DNA of 64,000 nt, taken from the NCBI GenBank assembly GCA_017387565.1, contig JAFOEY010000032.1, positions 62,001 to 126,000 of the forward strand. The letters are read 5' to 3'. The DNA comes from Lachnospiraceae bacterium. Its GTDB lineage: Bacteria; Bacillota; Clostridia; Lachnospirales; Lachnospiraceae. Shown here piece by piece: positions 60,604 to 64,000 of the stretch. Made by a program: the position numbers and the translations under genes. How positions within the stretch are numbered: the first letter of the stretch is position 1; each line of letters starts with the position of its first letter. Below the pieces are notes generated by a model, which had not been told where the DNA came from, did not search any database, and saw only the letters and a list, made by a program, of their open reading frames with translations.

Positions 60604-62114
60604 ATGATAATGAGAAAGTGTTTCAAATATGTTTTTGCAGCAATGCTGACTTTTGCAATAACATCTATGAACATCCAAGCGACAGAATTGACGACTGTTT
60701 CGGATAATTCTGTTGTGGAAGAAACAGTGACGAATGATGAGGTTTAACAGTAGAAGCAAATACCGGGATTCAAGGATTTGTAACGCGCCTATATAATGTG
60801 TGTCTGGATAGGGAACCGGAAAAAGAAGGCCTGGAGTATTGGATGAATTTGCTCAAAACGGGACAGGAAAATGGCATTCATACAGCATATGATTTTATTT
60901 TTTCAGAAGAGTTTCGGAATAAAAATTTGTGTAATGATGATTATGTAAAATATTTGTACAAAGCCTTTATGGGACGTGAGTATGATGATGTGGGATTGAA
61001 TTACTGGGTCAGTTTGCTTAATTTAGGAACTTCTCGAGAAGAGGTGTTTAATGGTTTTGCAACCAGTAAAGAATTTGCTGCTTTATGTGATGATTATAAA
61101 ATTGCGGTAGGTGTTGCTGTGGAAGTCCCGCAATATGGTACTGTTCCACGAGATAAATGTACTGTATGCGGAAAACAGGACGGTGTTACTGCATTTGTTA
61201 CAAGATTGTACAATGTCTGTCTGGATCGTGATCCGGATGAGGAAGGTTTGAATTACTGGAGATATTTATTGTGGACACATGCCAGAACAGGTGCGGATAT
61301 TTCTTCGTATTTTATTTTCTCTGAAGAGTTCGAAAACAAAGATTTAAGTGATGAGGAATTCATCGAATACATGTATCGTGCTTTTTTTGACAGAGAGTAT
61401 GATGAAGACGGAAAAAATTACTGGATGTGGGAAATATATGACGGAATGAATAGAAGTCACGTATTTGCAGGGTTTGTAAATAGCAAAGAGTTTGAAGCTC
61501 TTTGTCAGTTGTATGGAATAACACTAGGTACATATACACCGGTAAATGATATATTGACCCCTGATTATGTTGCAAAAATGTCTTACGCAGCACGTGAACG
61601 TCTGATTTTAGGAGAATATTACGGACAGGGTACATTAACAAAGGAACAGGCGGATTCGTTGATGACAACGATTACTGTTCCGGTATGGGATTTCTTAAAT
61701 ACAAACAGTATGACGAAAGTCCAGAAAAGTGCAACTTTGACATGTAATAAATATGTTGCTGATTATTTCAAAATGGCATTTGAAGAGCTTTTTCAACATC
61801 CGGCGCAACCGGTAATTCATCCGGGATCATTTTATGCTTATTCCTATCGTGCAAACGTAAATAATCCTTCGGTTTTATCCAACCATTCTTATGGTACGGC
61901 GATTGATATCAATCCGGGAGAAAATCCCAATAAAAAAGCTATGGTAACGAAAGATGCATGGAATGCAATGGTACAGGGAACTGTTTCACAAATGCAAAAG
62001 AAGGAATATACGATTTATGAAGGATCGCCTTATTATGAAGTTTTGTATGGCAAATATCATTTAATGTGGTTGGGCTATAACAGAACGCCTGATGCAATGC
62101 ATTTTGAATTTTAA
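60604..62114 (+). pseudogene. Secreted DUF4214 + VanY-like (M15) peptidase gene, interrupted by a -1 frameshift
   Basis: ATG 60604 opens a 47-codon frame encoding a good signal peptide (RKCFKYVFAAMLTFAITSMNIQA) and ending TNDEV-stop at 60745. The remaining ~455 codons continue in another frame from 60744 (LTVEANTGIQGFVTRLYNVCLDRE), where a usual start is lacking. One extra T in GGTTTAAC would restore a single 503-aa protein. The downstream part has two DUF4214 domains and a peptidase M15/VanY-like domain with SNHSYGTAIDINPG and DAMHFEF (zinc ligands His, Asp, His), a likely D,D- or L,D-carboxypeptidase on peptidoglycan. Either an inactive gene, a phase-variable one, or a sequencing error. Confidence 0.8.
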
Positions 62115-62171
62115 AGGGAAAACGGAGCGATATGGTTTTGGAGTATTTTTATCGTGAATATGTTTGAGACG

Positions 62172-62212
62172 GCGGGACAATGTTTTACAAAAAACATTGT
62201 CTCGCTTTTTTT
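62172..62212 (+). terminator. Terminator after the third DUF4214 gene
   Basis: GCGGGACAATGTTTT (62172-62186), ACAA loop, AAAACATTGTCTCGC (62191-62205), then TTTTTTT. Confidence 0.92.
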
Positions 62213-62336
62213 ATTGTGCTAGATTAAAACTACCATAATTTTTGCATGCAAAAAACGTATATACATTGTAAGTATGAAAAATGAGAGATTTTGTATAAAA
62301 TTTTCATAATTGATACTTACGAGGAAAGGGAAACAC

Positions 62337-62900
62337 ATGGAAGATCGTGAATTTGACCTTTGCATGGACCGTATGAAACGTGGAGATAAAACGGCATTAA
62401 AGGAAATTTATGAAGCCTATGCCGGTTATATTTTTTATTTAATAAAAGGAGTCTTGCAAAGTCATGAAAATGCTGAGGATGTTACCAGTGATTTTTTTAT
62501 CAAGCTGTGGGACATCGCAGACCGCTACACGCCCGGCGGCGGGCACAGAGCTTACCTGGGGAGGATTGCCCACAACATGGCAATCGATTTTTTGAGAGCG
62601 AATAAAAAAGAGATTTTATATGAAGGCTGTGATGATGACGAACAGGATGGTTTTGAACAGCATTTGGATATGCAGAGTAATCGTGGAGATACCACAGCAA
62701 ATGAGGTAATATCCGATATTTCGTTGCAAGATATGTTAGCCAAATTAAAGCCTGCAGAGCGGGAAGTCATTCATTTAAAAATAATTGGAGAAATGACTTT
62801 TGAAGAAATTTCAAAAGTTCTTGGACAACCAATGGGGACGGTCACGTGGCGTTATCGGGAAGCCATCAAAAAACTAAGGAGGTGTGGATTTGATGCGTAA
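62337..62900 (+). CDS. RNA polymerase sigma-70 family factor (ECF-like)
   Basis: About 187 aa from ATG 62337 with GAGGAAAGG upstream. Region 2: YEAYAGYIFYLIKGVLQSHENAEDVTSDFFIKLWD and GHRAYLGRIAHNMAIDFLRANKK. Region 4: MLAKLKPAEREVIHLKIIGEMTFEEISKVLGQPMGTVTWRYREAIKKLRR, a helix-turn-helix reading the -35 element. No regions 1 or 3, as in ECF factors. It overlaps the next gene, its probable anti-sigma factor, by 8 bases. Targets are unknown; the DUF4214 cluster just upstream is a candidate. Confidence 0.9.
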   Translation: MEDREFDLCMDRMKRGDKTALKEIYEAYAGYIFYLIKGVLQSHENAEDVTSDFFIKLWDIADRYTPGGGHRAYLGRIAHNMAIDFLRANKKEILYEGCDDDEQDGFEQHLDMQSNRGDTTANEVISDISLQDMLAKLKPAEREVIHLKIIGEMTFEEISKVLGQPMGTVTWRYREAIKKLRRCGFDA

Positions 62901-63777
62901 TTTCGAAGAAGAATACAAAAATTACATAAATGAAGAAGTTCCGGATCTCTGGAGCCGTATTGAACCACAGCTTCAGGACAAGATTGTGGATGATAATAAA
63001 ACTGATGCTCCAATAGCTGATTGTCAAGAAAAAATAGTCAATGAAGTAACAAATCAACAGAAAAGAACAAAAAAGAATCAAATTTATATCTTTGCGAAAA
63101 GAGCACTTCCTGCTGTGGCTGCCATCTTTGTACTGGCAATCGGAATCGGTGTATTACAGACTTCCAAATATGCAAAAAACGAAAGCGGAATGGCTGTTGC
63201 AACCGATTGTGCACCTGCTGAAGCTACAAATGAAGAATATTTTGCGGAAGCGGCGGAAGAAGCACCGGATGAATCTTTTGCAGAAACAGAAGTATTAGAA
63301 GAAGAGTTTTATGAAGAGGCTGCCGAGGCTGCGAGTGGAGAAATGTATGAAGGGACTGCCGAAGGTGTAGACGAGGATAATCGATATGATAATACAGTTC
63401 AGGCAGGAGATGGAGAAATGCAAAATTCCCTGGATGTTGTAAAAGAAAATGAATCTGCATCAAAGTCTGATGCCGGACTTTCCATTCCCGGTCAGGATGT
63501 TGTTGCAATAAAAGGTGCTGTGCTTAACGGAATTGAAGTAGCAGATGCGGCAATGAAAGAAAAAGGTTATGTCTATATTTATCGGTTTACCCTGACAGAT
63601 GGCAATAAAATTCGGGCTTATCTGACAGAAGAACAGTGTCAGAGTATAGAAGAAGCAGAACTTGTTATTGCAAGAAAGAAAAAATATGATCTGGATATCA
63701 TACCATATTCCGATCGGGATAAAGAAGATAATTTTGCTGACTGCATTCTTCAAGATATACAATCTGCAAATGACTAG
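62893..63777 (+). CDS. Probable membrane-bound anti-sigma factor
   Basis: About 294 aa from ATG 62893, 10 bases after AAGGAGG inside the sigma gene end. The cytoplasmic N-terminal ~65 residues (FEEEYKNYINEEVPDLWSRIEPQL) would bind the sigma factor; one helix (RALPAVAAIFVLAIGIGVL, about residues 71-92) crosses the membrane; then a very acidic, Ala/Glu-rich external linker (about residues 105-185) and a C-terminal external domain (VVAIKGAVLNGIEVADAA..., ending NDSANQ-like tail) that may sense a signal. No zinc-binding HxxxCxxC anti-sigma motif is seen. The role is inferred from the overlap and topology. Confidence 0.75.
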   Translation: MRNFEEEYKNYINEEVPDLWSRIEPQLQDKIVDDNKTDAPIADCQEKIVNEVTNQQKRTKKNQIYIFAKRALPAVAAIFVLAIGIGVLQTSKYAKNESGMAVATDCAPAEATNEEYFAEAAEEAPDESFAETEVLEEEFYEEAAEAASGEMYEGTAEGVDEDNRYDNTVQAGDGEMQNSLDVVKENESASKSDAGLSIPGQDVVAIKGAVLNGIEVADAAMKEKGYVYIYRFTLTDGNKIRAYLTEEQCQSIEEAELVIARKKKYDLDIIPYSDRDKEDNFADCILQDIQSAND

Positions 63778-63937
63778 TGTAATCGTTTTAAGTTTTCTTT
63801 TGGATTTGCGTCCCCGATTCTACAAGAATGCGAATTTGTTGTGCTTTTGACCTTAGTTGCAGACTTTTTTCTCTGCCGATGTTTCTCACTTTTTATTATT
63901 CGCAACTTTGGGGACATAGCCAGTCGCCAAAACAAAA

Positions 63938-64000
63938 ATTATATATCTTTGCCCGCGGAATTTAACGAGGTTTTCTGGCATTTCTTAGCGGCATAAGCGA
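63938..64000. repeat. Family B element, truncated by the window end
   Basis: ATATATCTTTGCCCGC (63939-63956) followed by TTTCTTAGCGGCATAAGCGA (to 64000) match, in inverse orientation, the right arm of the palindrome at 39637-39862. The rest continues outside the window. Before it, 63778-63937 hold no gene or clear structure that I could identify. Confidence 0.7.

Noticed and set aside
60739..60750. Programmed -1 frameshift at GGTTTAAC
   Set aside because: The heptamer does not follow the X-XXY-YYZ rule, and no stimulating hairpin or internal ribosome binding site is obvious; a simple indel or error explains it better.

Overview
The window looks like a chromosomal segment of a low-GC Gram-positive anaerobe of the class Clostridia, most likely family Lachnospiraceae. 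The grounds are strong AGGAGG-type ribosome binding sites, LL-diaminopimelate aminotransferase (dapL), a short type-I glutamine synthetase followed by an ANTAR protein, DUF4214 surface proteins, LytR-CpsA-Psr and WbaP-type wall-polymer enzymes, and a divergent ClpX. The genus cannot be fixed from sequence alone. No tRNA, rRNA, CRISPR array, intact insertion sequence or prophage is visible.

Layout. (1) 1-15967 is a cell-surface polysaccharide region: membrane-protein fragment, APH-fold phosphotransferase, HAD phosphatase, UDP-galactopyranose mutase, CotH-like kinase, a Rpn-like PD-(D/E)XK gene with a deleted relic beside it, a VTC / DUF4956 / nucleotidyltransferase operon, two GT2 genes (one fused to a large membrane domain), an initiating sugar-phosphate transferase and a LytR-CpsA-Psr ligase. 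(2) 16119-25063: another GT2, glmS, then a proteolysis group (HtrA, unusual ClpX-like unfoldase, subtilase) and an LspA-like protein. (3) 25292-45260: carbamate kinase, several large GT-C-like membrane proteins, a CgeB-like glycosyltransferase, a receiver protein facing a hybrid histidine kinase, a polysaccharide deacetylase, a small membrane peptide + MBOAT + SGNH-like acylation set and a 1020-aa Ig-like surface protein. (4) 45288-56271 is mostly housekeeping: hisC, a COG2426 membrane protein, a methyltransferase, hslO, nadE, glnA with an ANTAR regulator, dapF and dapL. (5) 56661-62114: three secreted DUF4214 proteins, of which the third is split by a frameshift; then a sigma-70-like factor and its probable anti-sigma partner.

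How the genes fit together: glmS supplies glucosamine-6-phosphate and glf supplies UDP-galactofuranose; WbaP-type transferase, GT2 and GT-C enzymes build a polymer; the LCP protein probably attaches it to the wall; MBOAT/SGNH and deacetylase would modify it. Regulation visible in the sequence includes leader hairpins before glnA and before three surface-protein genes, a phosphorelay kinase and a sigma/anti-sigma pair.

The most unusual layer is intergenic. There are at least four kinds of palindromic or hairpin-rich repeat: family A (13029, 36843, 43306, 51402), family B (26264, 33588, 39637, 63938), and two long-armed MITE-like elements (47656-47881 and 53664-53911) that share an inner GGTGC / GACATGGATGTC / GCACC hairpin. 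Short tandem repeats also occur inside several coding regions. Starts were moved downstream from the longest ORF wherever a clear ribosome binding site decided it.
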